From Tannerellaceae bacterium (GTDB lineage Bacteria; Bacteroidota; Bacteroidia; Bacteroidales; Tannerellaceae): 35,623 nt of DNA. The notes under the pieces are model-generated. The model did not search any database, was not told the origin of the DNA, and saw only the letters and a program-made list of their open reading frames with translations. Both the position numbers and the translations under genes were made by a program. Below, in pieces: positions 17,694 to 28,054 of this stretch. Every line of letters begins with the position of its first letter. Positions within the stretch are counted from its first letter, which is position 1. The DNA lies in the NCBI GenBank assembly GCA_031278605.1, contig JAITKB010000089.1, positions 1-35,623 of the forward strand, given 5' to 3'.

Positions 17694-18768
17694 GGGGCTT
17701 TCTTCGTCCAACCCCCCCGGCAAACGGATCGAGTGGCTGGTGCATGTGGTGGGATGGGGCATCCTGTTGACCTTCCCTTTCCTGTTTACGGGAAGGAACA
17801 CGGGGGCCGAGATACTCACCCTGAAGCGTTACCTGGGGTTCCTCTTCGTTGTCGGTTCCTTTGTCATCGTCTTTTACTTCAACTACCTGTACCTGGTCCG
17901 GCGTTTTTTGTTTATCAAACAGGTTTGTCGTTTCCTTTTGATCAACTTTTTGGCGACGCTTTGCCTCACGGTGGGGGTGCACCTGCTCCTGTGGGTGTTT
18001 CTTCCCGAGGACCCTTCCGCGACGCCTTTTCCGAAGGCCGATTGGAGTGTGCTGCGTCTCCTGGCGGCGAACATGGTGGCGTATTTTTTTGTGATCACCA
18101 TCGCCATCGCCTACAAGGCAACGAGCAGTTGGTACACGGTGGAGGCCGAGCGCAAGGAGTTGGAACGAAGCCATAGCGAAGCCGAGCTTCAAAACCTCAA
18201 GAGCCAACTCAACCCACACTTTTTGTTTAATACGTTGAACAACATTTATAGCCTCATTGCCTCCAGCCCGGAGCGCGCCCAGGAGGTGGTGCACGAGCTG
18301 AGCCGGTTGTTGCGTTACGTTTTGTACGAAAGCAGCCAGGCCTTTGTGCCCATAGGGAAAGACCTGGACTTCATTCGCAACTACGTAGAACTGATGCGTA
18401 TCCGTTTGCCCGGTCATGTATCGGTGGAGGTATCGTTGGTTTGCTCCACGGCGGACCTGCCGATTGCGCCTTTGCTGTTTATTGCCCCCATTGAGAACGC
18501 TTTCAAGCACGGGGTGAGCAACAACCGCCCTTCGTTTATCCGGATCGAGATAGAGGCTTCGAACCACGAGGTCCACTGCCATATCGTCAACAGTTACTTC
18601 CCCAAGAGCGAGAGCGACAAGAGCGGTTCGGGCATCGGGCTTATCAACCTGGATAAACGTTTGAACCTGATTTACCCCGGCCAATACGCTTTCAGCTACC
18701 GGCGCATGGGGGAAACCTATCATTGTACATTAAACCTGCACTTGAAGAAAAGTCCATCTCGTGTATAG
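17686..18768 (+). CDS. LytS/YehU-type sensor histidine kinase
   Basis: The 360-residue membrane kinase probably senses an envelope or substrate signal and controls the efflux genes. Four membrane segments lie in residues 16-140 (for example YLGFLFVVGSFVIVFYFNYL and LLAANMVAYFFVITIAIAYK), followed by a short coiled linker and the His_kinase domain: LKSQLNPHFLFNTLNN with the phospho-acceptor His178, the N-box FIAPIENAFKHGVS and the G-box SGSGIGLINLDKRL. ATG 17686 overlaps the permease stop by 8 nt; an in-frame TTG at 17671 is less likely. The usual partner, a LytTR response regulator encoded immediately downstream, is absent: a terminator and a repeat array follow. Confidence 0.93.
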   Translation: MSEGLSSSNPPGKRIEWLVHVVGWGILLTFPFLFTGRNTGAEILTLKRYLGFLFVVGSFVIVFYFNYLYLVRRFLFIKQVCRFLLINFLATLCLTVGVHLLLWVFLPEDPSATPFPKADWSVLRLLAANMVAYFFVITIAIAYKATSSWYTVEAERKELERSHSEAELQNLKSQLNPHFLFNTLNNIYSLIASSPERAQEVVHELSRLLRYVLYESSQAFVPIGKDLDFIRNYVELMRIRLPGHVSVEVSLVCSTADLPIAPLLFIAPIENAFKHGVSNNRPSFIRIEIEASNHEVHCHIVNSYFPKSESDKSGSGIGLINLDKRLNLIYPGQYAFSYRRMGETYHCTLNLHLKKSPSRV

Positions 18769-18798
18769 TATAGACTGACTGGTGTTTTTTTGATCTCG

Positions 18799-18836
18799 GA
18801 AGGACGCATTCGATAAAGGATGCGTCCTTCGTTTTT
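18799..18836 (+). terminator. Intrinsic terminator of the efflux operon
   Basis: A perfect 11-bp stem (18799-18809 with 18820-18830) with a 10-nt loop is followed by GTTTTTC. It lies 30 nt after the kinase stop and marks the end of the operon. Confidence 0.85.
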
Positions 18837-18846
18837 CGCTCGAAAG

Positions 18847-19098
18847 GGTCGATCACACAGTGAGCTTCGCCCAAAAAACTGTTTTCAAGGTCGATCACAC
18901 AGTGAGCTGCGTTCAAAAAACTGTTTTGGAGGTCGATCACACAGTGAGCTGCGTTCAAAAAACTGTTTTGGAGGTCGATCACAGTGTGAGCTTCCTTGAA
19001 AAAACTGTTTTGGAGGTCGATCACAGTGTCGGCTCCCTTGAAAAAACTTTTTTGGAGGTCGATCACACAGTCGGCTCCCTTGAAAAAACTTTTTTCAA
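18847..19098. repeat. Tandem array of six 42-bp repeats
   Basis: Six units start at 18847, 18889, 18931, 18973, 19015 and 19057, each exactly 42 bp with no spacers. Each begins GGTCGATCACA and contains a run of six A and a palindromic core: AAAACTGTTTT in units 1-4, A6-C-T6 in units 5-6. Units 2 and 3 are almost identical; 1 and 4-6 diverge gradually. Because 42 is a multiple of 3, both strands stay open (14-residue repeats, for example VDHTVSCVQKTVLE on plus), but I do not think either is a gene. It fills the space between the efflux terminator and the prfB promoter. Nothing else is seen in 18769-19288 apart from these. Confidence 0.95.
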
Positions 19099-19205
19099 CC
19101 GAGCCGACACGGTGAGAAAGGTTTGTCGGGATTTTTTTTGAGGACCAATGCACGGCACGCACGGATCCCCGGAGATCGGTTGCCGCTTCATTGGGGTTTT
19201 TTGCG

Positions 19206-19213
19206 TATGTTTG
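19206..19213 (+). promoter_or_regulatory. Probable -7 element for prfB
   Basis: TATGTTTG matches TAnnTTTG, 75 nt upstream of the prfB ATG. A TTG at 19180-19182 is a poor -33 candidate (23 nt spacing). Predicted leader about 70 nt, A-rich just before the ATG. Confidence 0.5.
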
Positions 19214-19288
19214 CACAAAGGTTATCCGAAGAAACGGGTGACGAACGGATCTTTCCAATTAAAAACAACAAAAAAAACAATCAAACCG

Positions 19289-20411
19289 ATGATCACATCA
19301 GACCAACTACACCAGGTGTTGGAGCGCGAGCAGGCGCTGAGGGGGTTCCTTTGACGTGGATGGCAAAACCCTCCGCCTGGAAGAAGAAGAATTGCGCACC
19401 CAGGACCCCACATTCTGGGAAGACGCCAAAAAAGCCGAAGCACAAATGAAAATTGTAAAGGATCTCAAGAAGTGGATCGAACTTTACAACGAACTGCACG
19501 CCGCAACCCAGGAACTCCTCCTGGCCTACGAATACGCCAAAGAAGGCGTCCTGGAGGAGGACGAAGTGGACGAAGCCTATGACAAAGCCCTCACGCAACT
19601 CGAACAGCTGGAGTTTCGCAACATGCTTCGCCAGGAAGCCGACCGCCTGGGCTGCGTGCTGAAGATTAATTCCGGCGCCGGCGGCACGGAAAGCCAGGAC
19701 TGGGCCTCCATGCTGATGCGTATGTACATGCGTTGGGCCGAAGCCAACCAATACAAAATCACCCTCAACAACCTCCAGGACGGCGACGAGGCCGGTATCA
19801 AAACCGTCACCATGCAGCTCGAAGGCGATTATGCCTACGGCTACCTCAAAGGCGAAAACGGCGTGCACCGGCTGGTGCGCGTATCCCCCTACAACGCACA
19901 GGGCAAACGCATGACCTCCTTTGCCTCCGTATTCGTCGCCCCGCTGGTGGACGATACCATCGAAATCGACGTCAACCCGGCCGATTACACCTGGGATACC
20001 TTCCGCTCCGGAGGCGCCGGCGGGCAAAACGTAAACAAAGTGGAGACCGGCGTGCGTCTACGTTACAACTACAAAGACCCCGACACGGGTGAAACACGCG
20101 AAATCCTGATAGAAAACACCGAAAGCCGTTCGCAAATGGACAACCGCGAAAACGCCATGCGCCTCCTTCGCTCCATGCTCTACGACCTCGCCCTCCAAAA
20201 ACGGATGGAGGAACAACAAAAAATAGAGGCCGGGAAAAAGAAAATAGAATGGGGCTCCCAAATTCGCAGCTACGTGTTCGACGACCGAAGGGTGAAAGAC
20301 CATCGCACCAACCACCAAACCTCCGACGTGAACGGCGTCATGGACGGCAAAATAGACGAATTCATCAAAGCCTACCTCATGGCGTTCGCCCGGGAGGAAG
20401 ATCGGAAATGA
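19289..20411 (+). CDS. prfB: Peptide chain release factor 2 (with +1 programmed frameshift)
   Basis: RF2 terminates translation at UGA and UAA. The first 21 codons (ATG 19289, MITSDQLHQVLEREQALRGF-L) run into an in-frame TGA at 19352-19354; a +1 shift at CTT-TGA-C resumes with GAC at 19353 and continues 352 residues to 20411, giving about 373 residues, the usual RF2 size. The C-terminal part has the stop-codon recognition tripeptide as SPY (residues 199-201, in VRVSPYNAQGKRMTSF) where E. coli has SPF, and the peptidyl-transferase GGQ (residues 244-246, in SGGAGGQNVNKVETGVR). The frameshift lets RF2 adjust its own synthesis. Its 3' end overlaps the convergent methyltransferase gene by 35 bp. 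Confidence 0.96.
19340..19355 (+). promoter_or_regulatory. RF2 programmed +1 frameshift signal
   Basis: AGGGGG (19340-19345, Shine-Dalgarno-like) is followed by TTC, then the slippery CTT (19349-19351), the TGA stop (19352-19354) and C. This is the same order and spacing as the well-known prfB site (AGGGGG-NNN-CTT-TGA-C). When RF2 is scarce, the slow UGA promotes slippage of the peptidyl-tRNA-Leu by one base. Confidence 0.95.
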
Positions 20412-21162
20412 AACGGCGACGGAACTCGGCACACACAATGGCCGTGGCAACCGCAACATTGAGCGATTCGGAGGTTGTCCGCCCCAAAGGATAAGAAGGG
20501 ATGCGGAGCCTGTGACCAATCAAGGCTTCAATCTCCGCGCGAATGCCGTTGCCTTCGTTGCCCATGACAAGAATCCCCGACCGGGAAAGCCCGGCGCCAT
20601 AGAGATCCTCGCCCCCCGGGAAAGCGCCGTAGAGGGGAATGGAACGGCTAAAAGCCTCCCCCAGGTACGACCCCAGCGAAGTATAATGCACCCTGACACG
20701 CGACAAAGCCCCCATGGAAGCCTGTACGGCCTTGGGGGCAAAGGCGTCGGCCGTATCGGCGCTGCATACGATATGTTCGACGCCAAACCAGTCCGCCAGG
20801 CGAACAATGGTCCCCAGATTCCCCGGATCCTGCACGCCGTCGAGCGCCAATAGCAGGTTCGAAGAAGCGTCGGCGCAGCCGAGATCATAAGACGGACACT
20901 TGAATACGGCAATCACATCCTGGGGAGTGGCGAGAAAACTAACCTTGCGTATCTCGTCGCCCAAATCAACACATAACTCCCCCGCAGGGATGTCCCCACG
21001 GGTAGCCATCCAGGAAGGTTTCGCCAACATCCACTCACACTCAAAAGCCCCCATCAGGTCGGCAACCAACTTATTCCCCTCGGCAACAAAAGCCCGGTGG
21101 AGCTTCCGGTATTTCTTCGCCTCGAGGGAACGAACGTACTGTATTCTCTTTCTGCTTAACAT
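20377..21162 (-). CDS. TrmH/SpoU-family RNA 2'-O-ribose methyltransferase
   Basis: The 261-residue SPOUT protein methylates ribose 2'-OH in rRNA or tRNA using S-adenosylmethionine. The N-terminal substrate-binding domain begins SRKRIQYVRSLEAKKYRKLH and includes FVAEGNKLVADL. The trefoil-knot domain has the three family motifs: DGVQDPGNLGTIVRLADW (with the conserved Asn and Arg), VMGNEGNGI, and SESLNVAVATAI. It is closest in type to RlmB/TsnR-like proteins, but the target nucleotide cannot be assigned. The last 35 nt overlap the 3' end of prfB on the other strand. A TACATTTG -7 box is 21-28 nt upstream of the ATG. Confidence 0.9.
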   Translation of the reverse strand: MLSRKRIQYVRSLEAKKYRKLHRAFVAEGNKLVADLMGAFECEWMLAKPSWMATRGDIPAGELCVDLGDEIRKVSFLATPQDVIAVFKCPSYDLGCADASSNLLLALDGVQDPGNLGTIVRLADWFGVEHIVCSADTADAFAPKAVQASMGALSRVRVHYTSLGSYLGEAFSRSIPLYGAFPGGEDLYGAGLSRSGILVMGNEGNGIRAEIEALIGHRLRIPSYPLGRTTSESLNVAVATAIVCAEFRRRFISDLPPGRTP

Positions 21163-21182
21163 CTTTACCTTTTATTTACAAA

Positions 21183-21220
21183 CAAATGTAGGAGATTTTC
21201 TCTGTTTTAAATTACATTTG
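21183..21220. promoter_or_regulatory. Divergent promoter pair for the methyltransferase gene and tamL
   Basis: Two copies of TACATTTG face away from each other: minus strand at 21183-21190 (start predicted about 14 nt before the methyltransferase ATG) and plus strand at 21213-21220 (start predicted about 16 nt before tamL). They are only 22 bp apart, so polymerases would compete. Neither has a clear TTTG at -33. Confidence 0.55.
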
Positions 21221-21242
21221 CGTACATAATCAGTCATGAATC

Positions 21243-23561
21243 ATGAAGGGAGTTTCCCGTTGTTTTTACATCATTATCTATATCTATGGAGCCGGACTGC
21301 TGCTTTCCTGCAGTTCGGTGAAGTTTGTGGGAGAAGGAGAATATCTGCTCGACCGGGTGAGCATAGCATCGGACCTGCCCCGCTACCAGACGGCCGAACT
21401 CAAGCCCTATCTTCGCCAACAACCCAATTTCAAAGCCTTCGGCCTGATGAAATGGCAGTTGTACGTCTACGGATGGTCGGGCAAAAACCCCAATCAATGG
21501 CTCAACAAACAACTCCGGAAAATGGGCGAAGCCCCCGTTATCCTAAACACCCAATCCGTGGAACAATCCGCCGAAGAACTGAAACGCCTGCTGACCAACA
21601 AAGGATACCTCAACGCCCAGGTGACGGCCTCCATAGACACCACCCGCCGCAAGAAAGCCACCGTGACCTACCATATCACCGGCCATAAACCCTATGTCAT
21701 CCGGAATTACAAGACGCCCCCCCTCCGCACATGGCTCGATACCGCCTTTCGCTCGGCCCCGGGCGATAACCTCCCGGTGATAAGGGAAGGCGACCTCTTC
21801 GACCGGGACCTGCTGGATAAAGAACGCCAACGCATCACCACCTCCCTGCGCCGAAACGGATATTATGCCTTCAACAAAGACTACCTGGGCTATCAGGCCG
21901 ACAGCTCGCTCGGCCAAAACCTGGTGGATCTGGAAATGATCCTGCGCCCCTATCGCCGGGTGACGCCCTCAGGCAGCGTGGAAGAACTCCCCCATCGTCC
22001 ATATTATATCAGGGAAGTAACGACCCTGACGGATTACGATCCCCTGCGACTGGATGGGAACGAAACATTTACGCCAACCGATACCGTTCATGCCGGAGAT
22101 CTCGCCGTCATTTACGGCAAAAACGGCCATATGCTCCGCCCCGAGGTGTTGCGCAGAAGCAATTACCTGATACCCGGGGGGAAATTCAACGAACGGAACC
22201 TGGAACAAACCTACTCCTCGTTCGCCTCCCTGCGAGCCTTGCGCAACGTCAATATCCGCTTCAATGAAATAGAAGAAAACGATACGATGAAGCTCAACGT
22301 CACCATCCTCACCGCCCCCGCCAGGCTTCACGGCTTTGGCGTCGACATGGAAGGCACCAATTCCGCCGGCGATTTGGGCTTCGCCTCCAGCATGAATTAT
22401 CAACACCGCAACCTGTTCAAAGGCTCCGAGGTCTTTTCCGTAAAAATACGGGGCGCCTACGAATCCCTATCCGGCAATAAAGAATTCGGCTGGAACAACT
22501 ACTGGGAAATAGGAGGAGAAATGTCGCTCTCCTTTCCCCTATTCCTCTTTCCATTCGCCACCGAGAGTTTCCGCAAAAAGATTCACGCCTCCACAGACTT
22601 CAGCGTGAGCTACAACCGCCAGACGCGTCCGGAGTACGAGCGTGCCGTGCTCTCGGGGAAATGGGGATACAAATGGCAAAGCCGGGGCAATTCCCAAGCA
22701 CGACATTCCTTCAGTCTGATAGATGTAGATTATTTGTTCCTCCCCCGCATGAGCGAAGATTTCCTGAATTCACTCCCTGCCGCTACACGACAATATAATT
22801 ACATTGAACAGTTTATCGTCAGCAGTGGATATGCTTATACGTTCAACAACTACAACCCGCAATACCGGCAACGCAATACACATTCCCTGCGCACCTCCGT
22901 AGAACTTGCCGGCAACCTGCTGTACGCACTATCCCATCTGGGCAACGCCCCAAAAGATCCGAACGGACAATACAAACTGTTCGGAATAGAATACTCGCAA
23001 TATGCCAAATTCGATTTCGACTTCAGCAAGGGAATTATCCTGGACAACCGAAGTCGCCTGGCATTCCACGCGGGAGCCGGTCTGGCCGTTCCTTATGGGA
23101 ATGCCGATCAGATCCCCTTCGAGCGACGTTACTTCTCCGGAGGCGCCAACAGCGTACGCGGTTGGTCGGTACGTTCGCTGGGACCGGGCAGCATGTCGAA
23201 AGATTCGGCGGATTTCATTCGTCAATCCGGAGATATTCGTTTGGACATCAATCTGGAGTATCGCACCAAGTTGTTCTGGAAATTTGAACTCGCCGCCTTC
23301 GCCGACGCCGGGAACATCTGGACAATACGCCCCTATGCCACACAAAAAGACGGGAACTTCCACCCTTCCCGTTTCTTCCGCGAAATAGCCGTCTCCTACG
23401 GTTTGGGTCTTCGTTTGGATTTTGACTTCGTGCTTTTCCGCATGGATACCGGCTTCAAGGCATACGACCCCCAGGAACGGGGTGCGCGTCGCTGGGCTAT
23501 TTCCCGCCCCAATTTCGACCGTAATTTCGCCTGGCATTTCGCCGTGGGCTATCCGTTTTAG
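21243..23561 (+). CDS. tamL: TamL: lipid-anchored BamA/TamA-family outer-membrane protein
   Basis: TamL is the Bacteroidota form of the translocation-assembly protein TamA, which works with the inner-membrane protein TamB. The 772-residue product starts with a lipoprotein signal ending LLLSCSS (lipid-modified Cys23), the feature that separates TamL from TamA. POTRA-like domains cover about residues 30-340 (EELKRLLTNKGYLNAQV is a typical POTRA helix-turn). The C-terminal half is a 16-strand Omp85 barrel, with the lid-loop motif-like YFSGGANSVRGWSVRSLGPG and a final aromatic YPF. tamB is not adjacent. The gene converges on the LtaS-like gene with a 32-nt gap and no visible terminator. Confidence 0.88.
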   Translation: MKGVSRCFYIIIYIYGAGLLLSCSSVKFVGEGEYLLDRVSIASDLPRYQTAELKPYLRQQPNFKAFGLMKWQLYVYGWSGKNPNQWLNKQLRKMGEAPVILNTQSVEQSAEELKRLLTNKGYLNAQVTASIDTTRRKKATVTYHITGHKPYVIRNYKTPPLRTWLDTAFRSAPGDNLPVIREGDLFDRDLLDKERQRITTSLRRNGYYAFNKDYLGYQADSSLGQNLVDLEMILRPYRRVTPSGSVEELPHRPYYIREVTTLTDYDPLRLDGNETFTPTDTVHAGDLAVIYGKNGHMLRPEVLRRSNYLIPGGKFNERNLEQTYSSFASLRALRNVNIRFNEIEENDTMKLNVTILTAPARLHGFGVDMEGTNSAGDLGFASSMNYQHRNLFKGSEVFSVKIRGAYESLSGNKEFGWNNYWEIGGEMSLSFPLFLFPFATESFRKKIHASTDFSVSYNRQTRPEYERAVLSGKWGYKWQSRGNSQARHSFSLIDVDYLFLPRMSEDFLNSLPAATRQYNYIEQFIVSSGYAYTFNNYNPQYRQRNTHSLRTSVELAGNLLYALSHLGNAPKDPNGQYKLFGIEYSQYAKFDFDFSKGIILDNRSRLAFHAGAGLAVPYGNADQIPFERRYFSGGANSVRGWSVRSLGPGSMSKDSADFIRQSGDIRLDINLEYRTKLFWKFELAAFADAGNIWTIRPYATQKDGNFHPSRFFREIAVSYGLGLRLDFDFVLFRMDTGFKAYDPQERGARRWAISRPNFDRNFAWHFAVGYPF

Positions 23562-23593
23562 GTATGTAAGAGAAATAAAACGACTAAGCAAAC

Positions 23594-25441
23594 TCAACGG
23601 TGTCCCAAATCATCGTATAGCGTTTGAAGGATGGCCTTACCGTATTCTATGCGCGTAGGGCCTTCTTCTTTGGGGTGGTGGAAGAAGGAGCGATTGCCGT
23701 CGTTGTCGTAGACGGAAACGCCGCTTGGATCTATATAGCCGAAGCCGTTACTGAACGTATAGAAGGCAAAGGGAGGGTAATGCCCGTTGAAGATGTCTTT
23801 GCTGAAAAGAAACTCCTGATGCGGAATGTCCAACTGACCGAACAAAGTGGCCGCCAGGTCCGTCTGGCTGAGAATCGTTTCTATCTGCAGGGGTTGCTTC
23901 ACGGCGCCTCCCAGCCAGAGCATGGGGATGTGATAGCGCGCCGGCTCGTACTCCTTCAGGTGTTCGGGATAACGAAAGCCATGATCGGCAATGAAGATGA
24001 TCAACAGATTCTCCCATGCCGGCGTCTTTTTCACCCGGTCGATAAAATCCCCGATGCAACTGTCTGTAAAAGCCACCGAATTAAGGTAGGGATGAGTGAA
24101 GCGGCGGCAAGGTACCTCGAAAGGTTCATGGCTGCTCAGGGTCAGGAAGGTGGAAAACAGGTGCGCGGAAGTGTCCCCCTTCTCCTGCAGCAAGCGAAAG
24201 AGATGGCGAAACGTAACATCGTCGTTTGCCCCCCATTTACTGAGCCGTTCGCCCCTTGGGAAGTTCGCCCGGGAGGTAATCCTGCCATAGCCGGAACTGT
24301 AGAAGTAACTGCGCATATTGGTATAATCAATATCCCCCCCGTACAGCATTTCGGCGGTATATCCTTCCCGTATCAGGCTCCCGGCCAGGGACGGAAGGTT
24401 ACGGCTTTTGGCGGGATACTTCATGATAGAGGTGGTGGGTTGTGCCGGATAGCCGTTCAGGACAGACACCAGCCCCCGATCGGTCCGGAAGGAATTGGCA
24501 TACATGTTCGTAAACAACACGCCTTCGCGGCTGAGGCGGTTCAGGGCCGGCGTAACATCCTTCACCCCCCCCGTAGCCCCAACGGCATTGGCCGAAAAAC
24601 TTTCCAAGATAACCAGCAGGATGTCGGGACGTTGGGTGCAAAGCAGTTCCACCTCCGGGCGATACACACTGTCGGCCGGCAAAGAAGGCAGCAAGTTATG
24701 GAATAACTTTCGGCGTTTTTCTTCAGGAAAGAATTGAAACTGCGAAGCAAAGTCCTGCTGCTTGAAAAGCGAAGCCGTCAGACTGAATACGGGGTTGACG
24801 GCCGAATGATTCAGAAACTGTTTGTTGCTGAAATAAACCATACCAATGTTCGCCGTCGAAGTGGTCACGATTCCCCACACCGGCAGAAAAAGCGTTCCAC
24901 CCGCCACAAGAAAGGCCAAAGAAGCGAAGGTTTTCTTCCTTACCGGCGGCGTATCGGGCATCAGGGGGACAATCAGGGCGTTGAACATCCCGATCGCAGC
25001 GAAAGCGTAAACCACCACCAGGATGATCTGCTTTATAAGCAATCCTGCGGGGACGCTGCCGGCCGCTCCGGAGGGAAACTGTATGTAAAACAATACCGTG
25101 GCGTCCAAACGGAATCCCCAGAAAGTATACAAGGCAACATCGGCGGCAAAAACCATCGCCACCAGCGTTGCTGCGATTCCGAAGTAAACCCGCAATGCCT
25201 TCCGCACACAGGTTCCCGGCATCCATATCGACAGGATCACGCCCAGAAGCGGAACGATCGTGAGGTATCCGGCAATGGTACAATCCAGACGCAAGCCGTA
25301 GCGGATAACCTTCAGCCATTCAAGCGCCGTGCATCCCTCGGCCAGGTTGTAATGGTAGAACATAAACAGAGGCTTTTGGACGGCCAATACCGCGAGCCAG
25401 CCAATAAAGACAAGCAGGAGGAAAAATAAGCGTTGCTTCAT
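23594..25441 (-). CDS. LTA synthase-family sulfatase (phosphoglycerol transferase-like)
   Basis: The 615-residue protein has five N-terminal membrane segments (residues about 5-215) and a large periplasmic sulfatase-fold domain. Catalytic features of the LtaS group are visible: ILLVILESFSANAVG with the metal-binding Glu, the nucleophile Thr (about residue 320) in NSFRTDRGLVSVLNGYP, KWGANDDVTF, and FIADHG with metal-binding Asp-His. In Gram-positives LtaS polymerises glycerol phosphate; in Gram-negatives relatives (OpgB-like) add phosphoglycerol to glycans. The substrate here is unknown. It follows the ABC-F gene by 19 nt on the same strand and is probably co-transcribed. Confidence 0.88.
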   Translation of the reverse strand: MKQRLFFLLLVFIGWLAVLAVQKPLFMFYHYNLAEGCTALEWLKVIRYGLRLDCTIAGYLTIVPLLGVILSIWMPGTCVRKALRVYFGIAATLVAMVFAADVALYTFWGFRLDATVLFYIQFPSGAAGSVPAGLLIKQIILVVVYAFAAIGMFNALIVPLMPDTPPVRKKTFASLAFLVAGGTLFLPVWGIVTTSTANIGMVYFSNKQFLNHSAVNPVFSLTASLFKQQDFASQFQFFPEEKRRKLFHNLLPSLPADSVYRPEVELLCTQRPDILLVILESFSANAVGATGGVKDVTPALNRLSREGVLFTNMYANSFRTDRGLVSVLNGYPAQPTTSIMKYPAKSRNLPSLAGSLIREGYTAEMLYGGDIDYTNMRSYFYSSGYGRITSRANFPRGERLSKWGANDDVTFRHLFRLLQEKGDTSAHLFSTFLTLSSHEPFEVPCRRFTHPYLNSVAFTDSCIGDFIDRVKKTPAWENLLIIFIADHGFRYPEHLKEYEPARYHIPMLWLGGAVKQPLQIETILSQTDLAATLFGQLDIPHQEFLFSKDIFNGHYPPFAFYTFSNGFGYIDPSGVSVYDNDGNRSFFHHPKEEGPTRIEYGKAILQTLYDDLGHR

Positions 25442-25460
25442 TTGTGTTTTTTTAGCGCAT

Positions 25461-27215
<1,755 letters not shown>

Positions 27216-27249
27216 TTATGCAATTATTTTTTCGCACATAAAAAAGAAA

Positions 27250-27257
27250 TATATTTG
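27250..27257 (+). promoter_or_regulatory. Probable -7 element for the porin-glnK-amtB cluster
   Basis: TATATTTG matches TAnnTTTG, 49 nt upstream of the porin ATG. The -33 region is T-rich (27226-27232) but lacks an exact TTTG. Confidence 0.5.
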
Positions 27258-27305
27258 CAGCGGATTACAACATAATAATACAGTAACAAACAAAACAAAT
27301 TCAAA

Positions 27306-28022
27306 ATGGCAAAAAGATTGGAAATTACATTTACTAAAGTTATTCTACTGATGGCCTTGCTTTTTCCCTTCAGCGCAGCGGCGCAGGAGAAAGCCGGGTT
27401 TGGGATTTCGGCTGGAGCCGATTTCGTCAGTAGCTACGTGTGGCGCGGCATTTATCAAACAGGCGTGGCAATACAGCCGGGCGTAACGATGTCGGCCGGG
27501 AATTTTTCTCTGGGGGTATGGGGATCCACCGATTTCTCCACATGGGCAAAAGAGTTCGACATCGCCCTGGGATACGAAGCCGGAGCTTTTAGCTTCGGAT
27601 TAACCGATTACTGGTGGGCTGGCGAAGGAAGCCCTTACAGAGATTACGCCAACTCTCACTTTCTGGAAGGAAACATAGGATTCAACTTCGGCGAATCTCT
27701 CCCACTGAGCCTGTCCTGGAGCACCATGTTCGGATACAATGGAGATAAAGACGTGGAAGACCAACAGCAGTATTCTACATTCATCACCGCCGGATACGAT
27801 TTCCGCGTAAAAGATGTGGCGTTCACCGCCGGCATCGGTATTTCCCCCTGGACAGGGCTTTACCACAAGGCCGGAACAGAAGGATTCGTCCTCTCCACCC
27901 TGTCATTGAAGGCCATGAAGGAAATAAAAATAACAGATTCCTTCACCCTGCCTGTCTTCGTGGAAACGATCATTGCACCCAATCAAGACAACGTATTCCT
28001 GGTATTCGGGATATCCCTGTAA
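27306..28022 (+). CDS. TorF-family putative porin / outer-membrane beta-barrel protein
   Basis: The 238-residue product has a signal peptide (VILLMALLFPFSAAAQ, cleavage near residue 27) and alternating beta strands ending in aromatic residues typical of an outer-membrane barrel (VSSYVWRGIYQTGVAIQPGV, FSLGVWGSTDFSTW, FSFGLTDYWW, final VFGISL). The VSSYVWRG start of the mature domain is characteristic of the Gcw_chp/TorF group. Such genes are often found with P-II and ammonium-transporter genes in Bacteroidota (recalled, not checked). The location suggests uptake of a small nitrogen compound, but the substrate is inferred from context only. Confidence 0.75.
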   Translation: MAKRLEITFTKVILLMALLFPFSAAAQEKAGFGISAGADFVSSYVWRGIYQTGVAIQPGVTMSAGNFSLGVWGSTDFSTWAKEFDIALGYEAGAFSFGLTDYWWAGEGSPYRDYANSHFLEGNIGFNFGESLPLSLSWSTMFGYNGDKDVEDQQQYSTFITAGYDFRVKDVAFTAGIGISPWTGLYHKAGTEGFVLSTLSLKAMKEIKITDSFTLPVFVETIIAPNQDNVFLVFGISL

Positions 28023-28054
28023 GGTCGAACGGCTTTTGATGTAATTATATATAA

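Noticed and set aside
17485-18723. Minus-strand 412-residue frame opposite the permease and kinase
   Set aside because: Shadow frame crossing the boundary of two well-supported plus-strand genes.
18847-19098. CRISPR array
   Set aside because: Units are contiguous with no unique spacers, and no cas genes are present; the same holds for 35332-35623.
18860-19141. Plus-strand 93-residue frame through the same array
   Set aside because: Same reason: open on both strands from the repeat period; no ribosome-binding context and no similarity outside the repeats.
18692-19258. Minus-strand 188-residue frame through the 42-bp array (repeats such as DLQNSFLNAAHCVI)
   Set aside because: It stays open only because the unit is a multiple of three, it overlaps the end of the kinase gene and the prfB promoter region, and its non-repeat parts look like no protein.
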